64,000 nt of DNA from Coccinella septempunctata (taxonomy: Eukaryota; Arthropoda; Insecta; Coleoptera; Coccinellidae). The notes below the pieces were generated by a model, which was not told the DNA's origin, did not search any database, and saw only the letters and a list, made by a program, of their open reading frames with translations. Numbering within the stretch: position 1 is the first letter of the stretch; the number at the start of each line of letters is the position of its first letter. Below, one piece after another: positions 41,461 to 52,925 of the stretch. A program made the translations under genes and the position numbers. The DNA lies in the NCBI RefSeq assembly GCF_907165205.1, contig NC_058193.1, positions 8,680,001 to 8,744,000 on the forward strand. The letters are read 5' to 3'.

Positions 41461-42659
41461 CCTATAATGGCTAACTGTTATTGGAACTTGAAAAGTTCTG
41501 AAAAAAACTGTAGTAGCTTAATGATTCCTGACAACACACCAGAAGCTTATCATTAAAAGGGTTAGTTAAAAGAGATAATTGAAATGAATGTGACCCAATG
41601 TAACCATACCATCCCAATTGTAGCTTCTCATTATTGTTCTATAGCTGTATCTTTTCATACATGTTCTATAAGTAATTAGCAGTCCCGTGTTTCATTATTG
41701 CCTTAAAACATGCTGTCATAATATACTTCAAAATATTTAAAATGTAGTATTATTTTTTGGTATATACCTTAAACTAACATATAAAATATTCTCTCTATAC
41801 TGATATATCTTGCACCGAGATGAATGAGAAATACTCAACAATCATCCTATATCATTCAAATAGGAATTATTAGCTCACCAATCAAAAATGTATTGATATA
41901 ATGACAATAATGAAATTGAATACGGAATGTATAGCCTAAGCGTCCAAAGCAGATAAGACAAATTTCAATATGAAAATGGATCATCGTTATAAATCAAAAT
42001 GAAAAATATACTGGAAAAGGTGGAGAAGGGAGCATTGAAGTCAAACAGGGCGAAATAATATGCATATGTGGGATCCAAAGAAAAAATGTATTTCATGATA
42101 GAAGCAAAAAACAGGAATAAATTAATTATTTTGTGCATATTGTTGCCAATTTGTCAGTGCAAAGAGAGAGCCCTTGTACCTTCGGCTTTTTAAGTAGCAT
42201 ATTAAAATATATGACATGAATAAATTTTCTCAGATTCAGAAAACAACTCAGCAAATCATTCCGACAATCCTTTTTTGATATTTTTCAGCTTGTCGATATC
42301 TCTATCAATAGGGATTTTTCGTTCAAAATATCCAAATCAACCTTTGAAACCTGGCGTCTCCTTGTATTGTAGACCTGCAAAATATTGCACGTGATTTTGA
42401 ATTCTCTCGAGCAAATTTCGAATAAGGATCTGCAAAATGAATTGCATAATTATTAATTATAGACTAAACATTCAAATTTCAGTTTTCGAAATAACGCACT
42501 TGCATTTCAAATGTGCAGCATTTTCTACATTGACAAACTTATTTATAAAGTATCAATGACTTTTAAAAGTCTTCTCAGCACTCACTAATGACGAAGTTAA
42601 TCTTTCCTAACGATTATTCTGAATAATTTACGTCGTTAAGCTACGCCACTGCTAAAGAC
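41461..42659. other. No gene recognised, AT-rich
   Basis: No reading frame, tail, terminal repeat or tandem array that I can support. AT content is as high as in the other non-coding parts. Confidence 0.4.
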
Positions 42660-42824
42660 GCCAGTTCTATCAATTTAGCTTGACATAAGCGTCCAATGAC
42701 GTCACAATTTTCCCGACGAACTGGTGACCTGCGCCTCCTTTCCTATATCTCCTTGGATGGGGAACATGAGACAAACACAGAGAAATGTGCGCGGACAAAG
42801 AAATGTTTACGTTTTCATTCTTAC
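42660..42824 (-). mobile_element. PLE 3' tail fragment, split from 45688-45970 by a non-LTR insertion
   Basis: The segment around GGGGAACATGAGACAAACAC (42759-42778) and GCGGACAAAGAAATG is the reverse complement of the plus-strand PLE tail at 46085-46140, and AACTGGTGACCT near 42719 matches the complement of 46680-46700. It is thus the minus-strand PLE's 3' side. The coding part of the same PLE copy lies on the other side of the inserted non-LTR element. Confidence 0.6.
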
Positions 42825-45448
42825 GTTAGACGAGACAGAAACACTGGAAAGAAAGGTGGCGGAGTCTTATTTTATGTTAACGATGGGCTTAAGTTCGAGA
42901 TTATTGATGTACCAAATTTTTCAAACATAGAGCAGTTGTTTATCAAGGTAAAATATAAGGGAATTTCATTTGTAGTTGGTGTATTGTATAAACCACCGGA
43001 TGTATCATATAAACTTTTCAGTGATTCATTGGAATCTAGCTTGAATTATGTGTTACTGTTGTGTGGGAATGTAATATGTGTCGGTGATGTTAATATTAAC
43101 TTTCTTGATGAAAAATCACCTTCAGTCAAATACTTCAACTCGATGCTTCGTTCCATTGGCATGAAACAGCTCATTTGGGAGCCGACTCACATCACACCTA
43201 CTTCTGAATCCCTCATTGATGTTGTTTTGTGCAGTAATAATGACATAATTAGTTCCACTTTCACTCTTCCGTCTGGTTTTTCGTTTCATGAATGCGTCGG
43301 TTGTAAATTGAAAATTAACAAACCTAAAATGGAACCTCGAATTTTTACCATAAGGGATTGCAAAGGTTTTGATGAAAAGTTGTTGTTTGATGATATTGTT
43401 AATTCTGATCTGCACAAAATGTTTCGTGTGGACGACGTGGACTTGAGGGTTGAGCTTCTCACCGATGTGTTGACGGACTTGTTCAACAAACATTTTCCTG
43501 CAAGAGAAATTCGGATTACGAAAAGGCATGCGCCATGGATGACGGATGAGATAAGAGGACTGATGAAGAGTAGGGACAGAGCGTGGGGGATTCACAAGAG
43601 AATCAGAACGGTGCAGGCTTGGGAGGAATACAAGCGGTTGCGGAATGCAGTCAATCACTCGATAGCAAGAGAAAAACGATTGTATTTTCAATATGTTGCA
43701 CTTCACACCTCCAAAAAAAATTTGTGGAAGGAAGTTAAATCATTGGGGATTTCAAATAAACCACATGTTGATGTCAATCAGATATTAAAAGACCCCGATG
43801 AAGTCAACGATTCGTTCTCAGCTTCTCTGGTGGTAATACCGACACATCTATGGTTGATTTTTATAAGAGAAATCCTATATGCTCGGATCAGTTTTCTTTC
43901 AGACTTGTCGATGAAGAAACTATTCTTGAATATCTGAGAAAAATCAAGAACAGTGCGGCAGGTTGTGATAAAATTTCAATTTCCTTTATTAAGATTTGCT
44001 GTCCTTATATACTTCCCTTCATAGTGAATATTTTCAATTCCATCTTATTAAGTTCTAAATTTCCCAGTTCGTGGAAGCGTGCTCAGGTCACCCCCATTCC
44101 AAAATGCAACACGCCTGAAGGGCTTGCAGATTTCAGACCAATTAGTATTTTATCTGGTTTGTCGAAATTAATGGAAAAAATAATGGCGGCTCAACTTGAA
44201 GAGTATCTGGAATCAAAAACTATTATTCCTGATGTTCAGTCGGGTTTCAGGCCGGGCTATAGCACTACCTGTACTCTTTTGGGTGTTACCGATGATATTC
44301 TTGGGTCAATTGATGAATCGAGATGTGCTGCTCTACTGTTACTTGATTTCAGTAAGGCTTTTGACACGGTTAGACATGATATTCTTCTTGCTATATTGCA
44401 GTCTTGTGGAGTGTGTGGGGAAGCACTTAGTCTGTTTGTGTCTTATCTGAGTGGTCGTACGCAAGTTATTAAATTGGGTACTAGAATTTCTAAAGCCAAG
44501 AGCGTATTAAATGGAGTCCCTCAAGGTTCAGTTCTTGGGCCACTGCTTTTCATATTGTATACCAGCCAATTTGTGAAGTTCATTATTCACTGCAGGGTTC
44601 ATATGTATGCGGATGACTTTCAGCTCTTCATAGATTTCTCAGTTGACGAGTTGAATAACGCAGCCATCGGACTCAATGAGGACTTGCATCGGTTATGGGA
44701 TATTGCTGGAAGACATGGCCTGTCTTTGAATCCCAAAAAATCATTTGCCCTGGCTTTCGGATCCAAAAAAAACAGACAGCTCGTTAAGGATAACCTCAGA
44801 CCAACTGTAGCGAACAATGTTATCGGGTTTGTCGATAGTGCACGAAATTTAGGGTTGATTCTGGACGATTCGCTGAGGTTTCGCGAACATGTGGAGAGCA
44901 CTGTTCGGAGAGCTTATGGAGCTTTAAGAGCGTTATATCCACACAGATCTTATTTACCTATCTACACCAAAAAACTTCTGTGTGAGTGTCTGGTCTTATC
45001 TAATTTCAATTACTGCTCTCCTGTGTACAGTTTCTGTTTGGATCAGGACTCTCTCGGTCGAATTCAACGTGTCCAGAACAGCTGTATAAGGTTTATTTTC
45101 GGAATTAGAAAATTTGATCATGTATCCCATAAGTTAGTTGAGTTGAGTTGGCTTCCTATGAGACTTCGTTTTAACTTTCATGCGCTTTGTACATTTCATA
45201 AAATAATTGTGAATAAAAAACCACCCTATCTCTTCAATAGGTTGCAGTACAGAACTGATGTCCACAATGTTAACATTAGACATAGAGGCTCACTTACATG
45301 CCCTCACCATCGAACCTCAACCTTTCAGAGAAGTTTCAGATACAACATCTATAAATTGTATAATGAGATTCCTTACGACTTTAAACAACTTAAAGATAGT
45401 AGATTCAAGAATAAAATCAGAGAATACTTGCTCAATGGTTCGGTATAG
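42825..45448 (+). pseudogene. CR1-like ORF2: partial endonuclease and complete RT, one frameshift
   Basis: Frame 1 (to about 43830): RRDRNTGKKGGGVLFYVNDG, FVVGVLYKPPD, ICVGDVNINFLDEKS and FHECVG are endonuclease motifs, but the N-terminal third with the catalytic Asn and Glu is missing. The 40 or so codons before 42825 in the same frame are PLE sequence read by chance. A single-base frameshift near 43830 leads to frame 2 (43850-45448): FRPISILSGLSKLMEKIM, QSGFRPGYSTTCTLL, LLDFSKAFDTVRHDI, NGVPQGSVLGPLLFILY and the catalytic MYADDFQLF, then the C-terminal LGRIQRVQNSCIRFIFG. The RT looks intact, so decay is recent. Confidence 0.9.
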
Positions 45449-45687
45449 CACTTTTCAATCTCCGAGGAGGCAAGAAAATGAATAATATATTTTTTTCCTG
45501 TTTTATTTTTTGCTCTATTATTTTTCCTGTGTTAATTATTATTATTTGGGATGGATTGCACACATAATTTTTTATTAATGTAAAAACAAGGGTTAAGTGG
45601 TAGAACACCTTTGGGTGAACTTCCCCTTGAGATTTCTGTAAAAGAAATAAAGGCCTTATTTATTTATTTATTTATTTATTTATTACT
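42825..45687 (+). mobile_element. Non-LTR retrotransposon (CR1-like), 5'-truncated, inserted in a PLE
   Basis: Starts inside the endonuclease domain at about 42825 and ends with a TTTATTTATTTATTTATTTA tail (about 45655-45682). Left and right borders both touch TTAC from the interrupted PLE sequence, which I read as a short target duplication. One frameshift separates the two long frames. Confidence 0.8.
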
Positions 45688-45970
45688 TTCTTCAATAAAT
45701 TATGGTATATTTTGGAAAGATGCTGTATGTCAGCTCTGGAATTGATAGAATCATGAACCTTGATCTGAATCATCTCATGCAGCAACCGTTTGCCGAGGTC
45801 ATGATGCCTCCCCAAAACAACAACATCATCGAAATCAAAGCAATGTCCAGTTGACTCACAGTGGAGAGCTAGTGCAGATTTAGGGTTGGTGATAGGTAGA
45901 CTAACTGAACGTTTATGCTCCTTAACTCTAATTTTTGAATATCTGCCAGTCTCGCCAGTCTAATTTTTTT
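45688..45970 (-). pseudogene. PLE GIY-YIG C-terminal fragment
   Basis: Minus-strand reading gives GETGRYSKIRVKEHKRSV, KSALALHCESTGHCFDFDD, LLHEMIQIKVHDSIN and LSKIYHNLLKKV, a typical PLE nuclease C-terminus. The IPCxCGKxY part is missing (cut at about 45970, where the inverted plus-strand copy begins). The frame then continued to the tail now found at 42824. Confidence 0.75.
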
Positions 45971-45974
45971 GCTG

Positions 45975-46700
45975 CATGAGAGGATTCAGATCAAGGTTCA
46001 TGATTCTGTCAATTCCAGAGCTGACATACAGCACCTTTCCAAAATATACCATAATTTATTGAAGAAAGTAAGAAAGAACACTTAAAAATTTCTTTGTCCG
46101 CCCACATTTCTCTGTGTTTGTTTCCACATGTTCCCCATTTCTACTTCGATTAAAGCATACCATTGTTTAGATATTTATGAATTTCATAAATACTTTTAAT
46201 TTTTCAATGACAGTGCGAAAAGCAATTTTTAAGTATCAATTGATCTGTTATCCTTTTTTTCTTGTCATTTTACCATCTAATCTATTTATTTATTTATTTA
46301 TTTATGGATATTTATTTACATATATGCACTTACATATTCTTCCATATATATTTCTTTTTTGTTCTCCTTCTCCTCTGTACTGTGCTTTTTGATTTTGACT
46401 ATAGCGGCTTTATCTTTATAATTTTGTGCGATTTGGTGTTTTTAAGATTTTCGTCATTCTTAGATCAATTTCTGAGAACTATTTATTATCCCTGTATTAT
46501 TTTGTACTTTTGTCTCACTGTACTGAAAGGGTGAAGGGAAGGAATTTTGAAATTTTGTATACTCATTTTCAGTGCCCTGATGACGGAAATATAATTTCCG
46601 AAACGTTGATAGTTTGGAGGTTTGATTCCCGAATATTTCGACCTTTTTCACCACCATCCCTATACTGATATCATCGATGTAAGGTCACCAGTTTCCAGAT
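45975..46700 (+). mobile_element. PLE 3' part in opposite orientation, with tail
   Basis: 45979-46072 is the reverse complement of 45690-45783 with about four differences, so two copies of the PLE C-terminus lie head to head. The plus copy continues into its 3' UTR (GCCCACATTTCTCTG at about 46100, an AT-rich part with (TTTA)n at 46282-46304) and ends after the hammerhead-like motif with AAGGTCACCAGTTTCC near 46695. Confidence 0.7.
46577..46607 (+). ncRNA. Hammerhead-like ribozyme motif of a PLE, intact core
   Basis: CTGATGA (46577-46583), one C, stem GGAAA/TTTCC around TATAA, GAAAC (46600-46604) and GTT. All core bases of a hammerhead are present. The tetranucleotide ACGU after GAA is self-complementary and would form stem III between two copies, as proposed for PLE and newt-type hammerheads. 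Stem I is very short. Confidence 0.65.
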
Positions 46701-46740
46701 TAGGTATCCACTAGTTTAATTTTGAATGTGATACCCAATT

Positions 46741-47310
46741 TTATTATTATTATTATTATTATTAACCACACAATTAGAGTTGAGGTAAACATCTATAAAC
46801 TCAAATAAGCTTACATATAAAAAAAATTCAACGTACACTTCCCCAAAATAAAGATAAACTAGTGAATGAATATAAAAAAAAATATATATCGAATCATTTC
46901 AAATGTGAGTAACACACACAGGACACAAAAATTCGGCACCAACACAGCGAACATTTCTTCACCATTAAAATTGTCTCAGTCTGTCTAATCTATTTTTGAA
47001 GCTATTGGTGGTACAGCTATTGACCACGGAACTGGGAAGTCTATTCCAGGATGAGAACACTCTGTTGGGTAGGAACATCTGCCTTGGAATGGTCCGGAAA
47101 TTCTCCTTCCTCAATTTAAAATCGTGACCTCGAAGATTATTGATATTTTTGCAGAATATGGCTTCCACCTGAGGACCAAAATTTCCATGCATACACTTGT
47201 TTGTGAATATCAGGTCACCTCTATTGCGTCTATCTGCAAGGTAAGGGGTGTAAGGGGAAGGATGCGTTTTATAGCCTCTCCTCTCAAATGCCAACCTCAC
47301 CTACTCGCGG
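46741..47310 (-). pseudogene. 3' end of a non-LTR element with (AAT)n tail
   Basis: Minus-strand frame 47300-46965 shows PYLADRRNRGDLIFTNKCMH, FKLRKENFRTIPRQMFLPNR and WNRLPSSVVNSCTTNSFKNR, the C-terminus of a CR1/Jockey-type ORF2. The UTR ends in an ATT/AAT microsatellite at 46741-46766. The rest is missing. Confidence 0.75.
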
Positions 47311-47563
47311 TGCACCCTGTTCTTACGAACGAGGCTCTGGCGACCGAACATGAGCGGTATAACTCTGTTTCCCACAATTACGTAGCCTAAACATTGGCTT
47401 GAGCAGGAAATGGCTCTTTGCGTTGCTCAAGTTACGTCTCAGACCTTGTCGTCTCAGGATACCTGTGCCACAAGATAATCTAGTCGTAGCCTCAACCAAA
47501 GTTGCACTGACAGCGTTACCAGTGCAGCTTTTGAACACCCTCTAACGCAGCTCCTACAAAAAG
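47311..47563 (+). other. Presumed 5' leader of the following APE-RT element
   Basis: No coding motif. Sequence becomes GC-richer toward the start of the next ORF; where the element begins is not visible. Confidence 0.35.
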
Positions 47564-50500
47564 ATGGATCAGTCGCACAGGACAAAATTCGTATCCGGAG
47601 GTAAAATACCCTCCCATTCGGATCGCCGGGGGAGGGTGCCTGAGCGAGTGAATCATCGAACAAACACCAATGAAAAGCACATAGCTTTTGCAGCATGGAA
47701 CGTCAGAACCTTGCTAGACAACCCCAAGGCCGACCGACCAGAGAGGCGTACTGCCCTAATCGATAAGGAACTGCAACGAACATCCATTGCAATAGTTGCT
47801 TTAAGCGAAACACGCTTTTCGGACGAAGGTAGCTTGGTAGAACAAGCGTATACTTTTTTCTGGAAAGGCTTGCCGGAAGGCGAAATCAGACAACATGGCG
47901 TAGGCTTTGCCATTAGAAACGACCTGGCCGCCCAAACTTACCGAAAATCCAGTTGGTATCTCAGAACGTTTAATGACCCTACGTTTTCCTGCAGCGAATA
48001 ACACGTTTGTGAACATCATTGCAGTATACGCACCCACTTTGAACTCCTCTGACAACTTAAAGGACACTTTTTACGAAACACTCGTTGCTACATTAAGTAA
48101 AATCCCAAAACGGGAACGAATTATTCTCCTTGGAGACTTCAACGCTAGAGTGGGCAGAGGTCAAGACTCAGAACTATGGCCGGGAATAATAGGGAAACAC
48201 GGCACAGACAGCATCAATTCGAATGGAGAACGTCTGCTGGCTCTTTGTGCAGAACACAATCTGTGTATAACGAACACCTATTTTATTACGAGACCCAATT
48301 CAAGGGGGACCTGGCGCCACCCGCGCTCAGGGCATTGGCATACCCTCGACTATGTGATCGTGAGAAGGAAAGATCTGAAAGAGGTGTTGGTCACTAAACC
48401 CAGAGCAGATCTGGAGTGCTGGACTGATCATAGGCTGGTAATCTCGAGAATGAAAATCTCAATGCGCCCAAAATACCAACGCAAGCCGAAGTATCTAAGA
48501 GAGCGCCTTCAAATATCCAAACTACAAAACCCTTCTACAAAGGACAGATTCACAGCTGCCGTCAAAGATAGCCTAACACCACCGGATTATAACGTCGACA
48601 TTGAGACTCATTGGCTCCGTTTCAAGTCATCCCTTACAAATACAGCGAAAGAAATACTGGGCACAGAACGCTCCCGAAAATCCCCAGACTGGTTTGCCGA
48701 CAGCGAAACTCATATCGCACCCCTTTTGGACGCAAAACACAAAGCGATGAAAACCGCAATTAACAAGCCTGGCGATGTTGCAGCCCAAATAGGTTTCATA
48801 AACATAAAACGCGAGGTCCGTCAAGAAATAAGAAAAATCAAGGACAGCTGGTGGAAAGAAAAAGCTAGGGAAATACAAGCTTACGCCGATAACCATGACT
48901 ACAGGCGTTTTTTCGAAGCTATTAAAACTGTTTACGGTCCAAGCAGAAAAGCTAGCTTTCCTATAAGAGATGCTCATGGAGCTATTCTAACTGATTATAG
49001 AAAAATTCTCGAGAGATGGAAGGAGCATTACTCACAGGTCTTGAATCAAAATAACGACTCGGATTTATCCATTTTAGACCTGCTCCCCGCGTATAGTCCG
49101 ATGACATCGCTTGATGACGAAATCTCAATGTCGGAAATCATAAGCGCGATTGAAAATATGAAAAATGATAAGTCACCTGGTCGAGACGGCATTCCGGCGG
49201 AGATATTCAAAGCCTTGGATGAGGACATTGTCAATAGTCTCTTAATACTATTCCGCAAGATCTGGGAACAGGGAGATGTGCCACAAGACTTCAGAGACGC
49301 TTTAGTTATCAACCTCTATAAGAACAAAGGCGATACGTCGAATTGCAACAATTACAGGGGCATATCGTTGCTTAATGTGGCCGGTAAAATTCTCTCGAAG
49401 ATTATGGCTAATCGTCTGGTTCCACTCCTAGAGAGGCTTTTACCTGAATCCCAGTGCGGCTTTCGACCAAATCGAGGTACGGTGGACCTAATTTTTACAC
49501 TGCGACAGCTACAAGAAAAGGCCCGTGAACAACAATCAAGGATTTATACAGCCTTCATCGATTTAAGCAAGGCATTCGACTCGGTGAATCGGAGAGCGCT
49601 ATGGAAAATCATGGCACGTCTAAGAGTACCCGAAAAATTCCTAGCAGTGTGTAAAAGCCTTCATACCGACAACACCGCTAGAATACAGCATAATGGCTCT
49701 ACAACCGACCATTTCTCAACCAACTCTGGAATAAAACAAGGCTGCGTGTTGGCGCCTTTGCTGTTCAATATTTTCGCCATAGCTGTATCGATAATTGCTG
49801 ACATGAGCATGCTCGTAAGAGGTGTTGGGATAAGATTCAGATTTGATGGAGGCCTCTTTAACCTGAAGCGCCTCAGAGCAAAAACCCGTACCAAGTTTAT
49901 CACGGAACTTCAATATGCAGACGACTGTTCACTCATCGCTAGCAGCTCAGAGGATCTACAGATAATGATGGACACCTATAAACATATATACGAAGCTTTA
50001 GGCCTTAGACTCAATATTGACAAGACCAAAATCCTGGTAAGTCCGCCAGAAAGCCTTCAAACAAATATCAGCCTGGACAATGAAACTCTAGAACAGGTCG
50101 AGCAGTTCAAATGCTTGGGAAGCTTCATAAATACTGGAGCTAACCTTGACACGGAAATACACAACCGTATCAGTTCGGCATCGCGGGCATTCTGGAGGCT
50201 GAAGGACAGAGTGTTCCAAAATCACGACCTCAATCTGAAGACCAAGACAGCTGTTTACAGAGCAGTGGTCCTCCCAACGCTTCTTTACGGAAGCGAAAGC
50301 TGGACTCCCTACAGGCGACATATTGAACAGCTTGAACAGACGCAGCAACGTCATCTAAGACAGATAATGCACATCAGATGGTTCCACAAAGTTTCGAATG
50401 CAGAAGTCTTGCAGCGCGCGAGTTGTACAACAATTGAGACTCAAGTAACGAGGGCCCGACTCAGATGGAGCGGCCACATTCTGAGGATGCAAGACACAAG

Positions 50501-50804
50501 ACTCCCCAAAATAGCTCTATACGGCGAACTCACTGAGGGAGCCCGGAAACCAGGAGGCCAGTATAAGCGGTTTAAGGATACACTACATCAATCCCTAAAA
50601 TCAGTTAATGCCAATCATAACTGGGAACAACTAGCGTTAGACAGGTCACAGTGGAGGTCTTTGGTCCACAGTTATAATGGAGAATCGAGAAGGATACAGC
50701 GGCGGCCAGATCTGGTTGGAGACTATCCATGCCCTGAGTGTGGAAGGATCTGCAGGTCACGGTTGGGTCTCTTTAGTCACAGGAGGGCACACAGTCGCAA
50801 CTAG
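47564..50804 (+). pseudogene. RTE-like non-LTR ORF: APE endonuclease, RT, C-terminal C2H2 finger; one frameshift
   Basis: Frame 1 (47564-47940): FAAWNVRTLLDNPKADRPER, ALSETRFSDEG, the N-terminal endonuclease with its catalytic Asn and Glu. One frameshift near 47940 leads to frame 2 (to 50804): IIAVYAPTLNSSD, ILLGDFNARVGRGQD, WRHPRSGHWHTLDYVIVRRK, TDHRLVISRM. RT motifs: CNNYRGISLLNVAGKILSKI, QCGFRPNRGTVDLIFTLRQL, AFIDLSKAFDSVNRRALW, SGIKQGCVLAPLLFNIF and the catalytic LQYADDCSLIA. Then YGSESWTPYRR, RWSGHILRM and at the very end a C2H2 finger (CPECG, then H and H). It is complete except for the frameshift. The clade (RTE or a related one) is uncertain. Confidence 0.9.
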
Positions 50805-50905
50805 CACTAAGAAGTTACAAGTCTGTTCGAATTTTTTGTTTTTTCCTTTTTCTTTTTGTAGATTTATTCCCGGTAACGGGATACAGCAATGATAATGATC
50901 TGCAA
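50805..50905 (+). other. 3' UTR of the RTE-like element
   Basis: T-rich stretch followed by CAGCAATGATAATGATCTGC near 50885-50904. Short ATGATA-type repeats are a usual 3' end for such elements; the exact end is not certain. Confidence 0.45.
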
Positions 50906-51778
50906 ATGTTGTCATGTTGTTCGGACGAAGGCGGGTCTCATAATCAGGTATTGATGGGCAATAATAATTAATAGTTCTCACACCTGTCTTCAATCCTGGA
51001 AATACTTACTGTTGATTTCTTCAGATCGATAAGATTTCATTATTGATATATAGTTAATCAAACCACTTATCATTTTGTGTGTATTTTTTTGTTAAATCCA
51101 CACACATATTCAAAATATATTCGACAATATTTTCTACAATTTGAAATTGAAGCATCTTCGTTTTGTTCATTACAGTTACCGTAAAAAAAAATGGATCTAT
51201 CGATATATGATGATAATGCTCCATTTGGGGCCCCGACGATGGCAAATTGGCTAGTTCAATTCAGATCGTAACACTTGTTGATATTCATATCGGCGGGTGA
51301 TATGCATCTGAATTAATCCTTATTATATTATTAATATTACTTGTCACATTTGCAATAAACTTGGATCTGCTTTTGGATCTGATGATTCATTAGGAAAAGT
51401 TTTGAAAATACCAAGAGGAATTACTAATTGCAATATGGACTCTTTAAAAATTTCAATGATGACTTCGTTTTTGCTCATTCAACATGTAGAGTTAAATATA
51501 TCAACAAAAAATATATCCACTCTTATATAAATAAAAGGAATATAATGTTTATTCATATACTTTACCAGAAATTAAACTATAATTTTTTATAACCTTCGTT
51601 TCAAATAAATACAAATGAACGATAAATACTTCTAAAACATTCAGGGATGGTCCATGATAGTAACAGAAAAGACGATCGTTATATCCGTCTGGCACTGACG
51701 TGCCCGGAAAGCATTTCAGAAGTATATGTCAGTTTCATGTTGGCTATCCTGTATTATCTTCAATTCATTCCTCGATCA

Positions 51779-52177
51779 TCAAGGTCACTTTAAGGTCAAA
51801 AGCTCTCTTCTAAAAGAGACATATTTCTTCTGACCCCAAAAATAAAAGCAACGAATATTCGATTTAAAAAATCATCGGATCTCATTGAATAAAAGGCATT
51901 CAAGTTCAGCGCAAAGGCCGAATTCATCATGGCATAGTAAAGAAAAAACCTTGAAACTTTTTTGGGCAATATATTCCGCAGAAATTTTCTGTATTTTTTG
52001 TGCCGATCCATTACTTTTGCCTGTTGCAAGTTGGGGAGGCTTCAAGGTCAGAAGGAAGGCATAAATTAAGGTTATATCTCGAAATTTCTCGTTATTTTCT
52101 TTTTGGGCCCCCAAATTACGAGGTTTTCCACGAAAAAAACGTAATCAACCTTAAATTGACCTTGAATATCAAGGTCA
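51779..52177. promoter_or_regulatory. Cluster of TCAAGGTCA-type sites
   Basis: TCAAGGTCA at 51779-51787, 52042-52050 and 52169-52177, its complement at 52157-52165, and TTAAGGTCA at 51790-51798. This is the extended half-site bound by monomeric nuclear receptors of the FTZ-F1 and ERR groups. The last two face each other with a 3 bp gap. They lie 0.75-1.15 kb upstream of the transporter ATG. Regulation is an inference; a repeat origin is possible. Confidence 0.45.
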
Positions 52178-52816
52178 TCGTCGAAACCATAGTCACCATC
52201 TCTGATAGCCAAAGAAAAGCCCTGCAACTTATGTACGAAAACAATTTCGCTAAAATGCGCTGCCGCCAATATTCCAACAATTCCGATACCATTGTGACAC
52301 CCTGTATATTTTTGAAAAATTGTATTTCGAACGGAGCAACGATTTCTGATGGGTGAACATTTTCATAGGGAATATGAAGAATCTGATAAAGTTTTTTTCG
52401 AAATCGATGCATGTTCTGTGGGTTCCTATATTTTTTCATTTAACAGTCTAACGTTACTCCACTACGTGCATTCGAATTATGTCAAAATTCAGACAAACTT
52501 GAATAAGATGCAGAAAATATAAGGTCTGAAAATATTCACTTGAAAAAATTATTAAAAAGTTCAAACAAAAATAAATTGAAATCAACCTTCCTTATTTCAC
52601 GATAACTGACATAACACGCGTTTTAAGTGAGTATTATCTTCGCCAACATGTTCTCAGCGGTTTCAAGGAACCGCTTATACCTTCGGATAAAAAGAAATCT
52701 TGATTCCTGCATCAGAAAAGCAGCAGTCTGTACAGAATGGTCCAGATATTGATTCGTTCATCTTGCCAAAGGACCTATCGCGTCGTTGCCAACAACAGGG
52801 GAGGTTACTCACCTAC

Positions 52817-52877
52817 CCACGTTGTGAGTTCTAACCCCCTAGAAAACATTCATTACAGTGAATGCTCCACAACGTGG
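52817..52877. promoter_or_regulatory. Hairpin just upstream of the transporter ATG
   Basis: CCACGTTGTG (52817-52826) pairs with CACAACGTGG (52868-52877), and inside it ATTCA pairs with TGAAT around TTACAG. It ends 48 bp before the start codon, so it may lie in the 5' UTR or promoter. Confidence 0.5.
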
Positions 52878-52925
52878 TCGACTGGTAGGCATTTGTGAAA
52901 AAACTGTTGATGTGTCCGTGATAAA

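Larger units (their letters stand above)
50906..52925. other. Upstream region of the SLC7-type gene; no coding sequence
   Basis: No ORF of interest. It includes five copies of an AAGGTCA motif (51779-52177), a terminus CACCCTGTA at about 52301-52309 like the end of the foldback family, and a hairpin 48 bp before the ATG. A splice acceptor-like TTCATTACAG ends at 52858, so a 5' UTR exon could begin there. Confidence 0.45.

Noticed and set aside
43122..43706. 194-residue minus-strand frame
   Set aside because: Antisense of the CR1-like endonuclease region, without domain similarity.
52295..52312. Complete fourth foldback element at 52.3 kb
   Set aside because: Only one CACCCTGTA terminus is seen; no inverted partner was found nearby.
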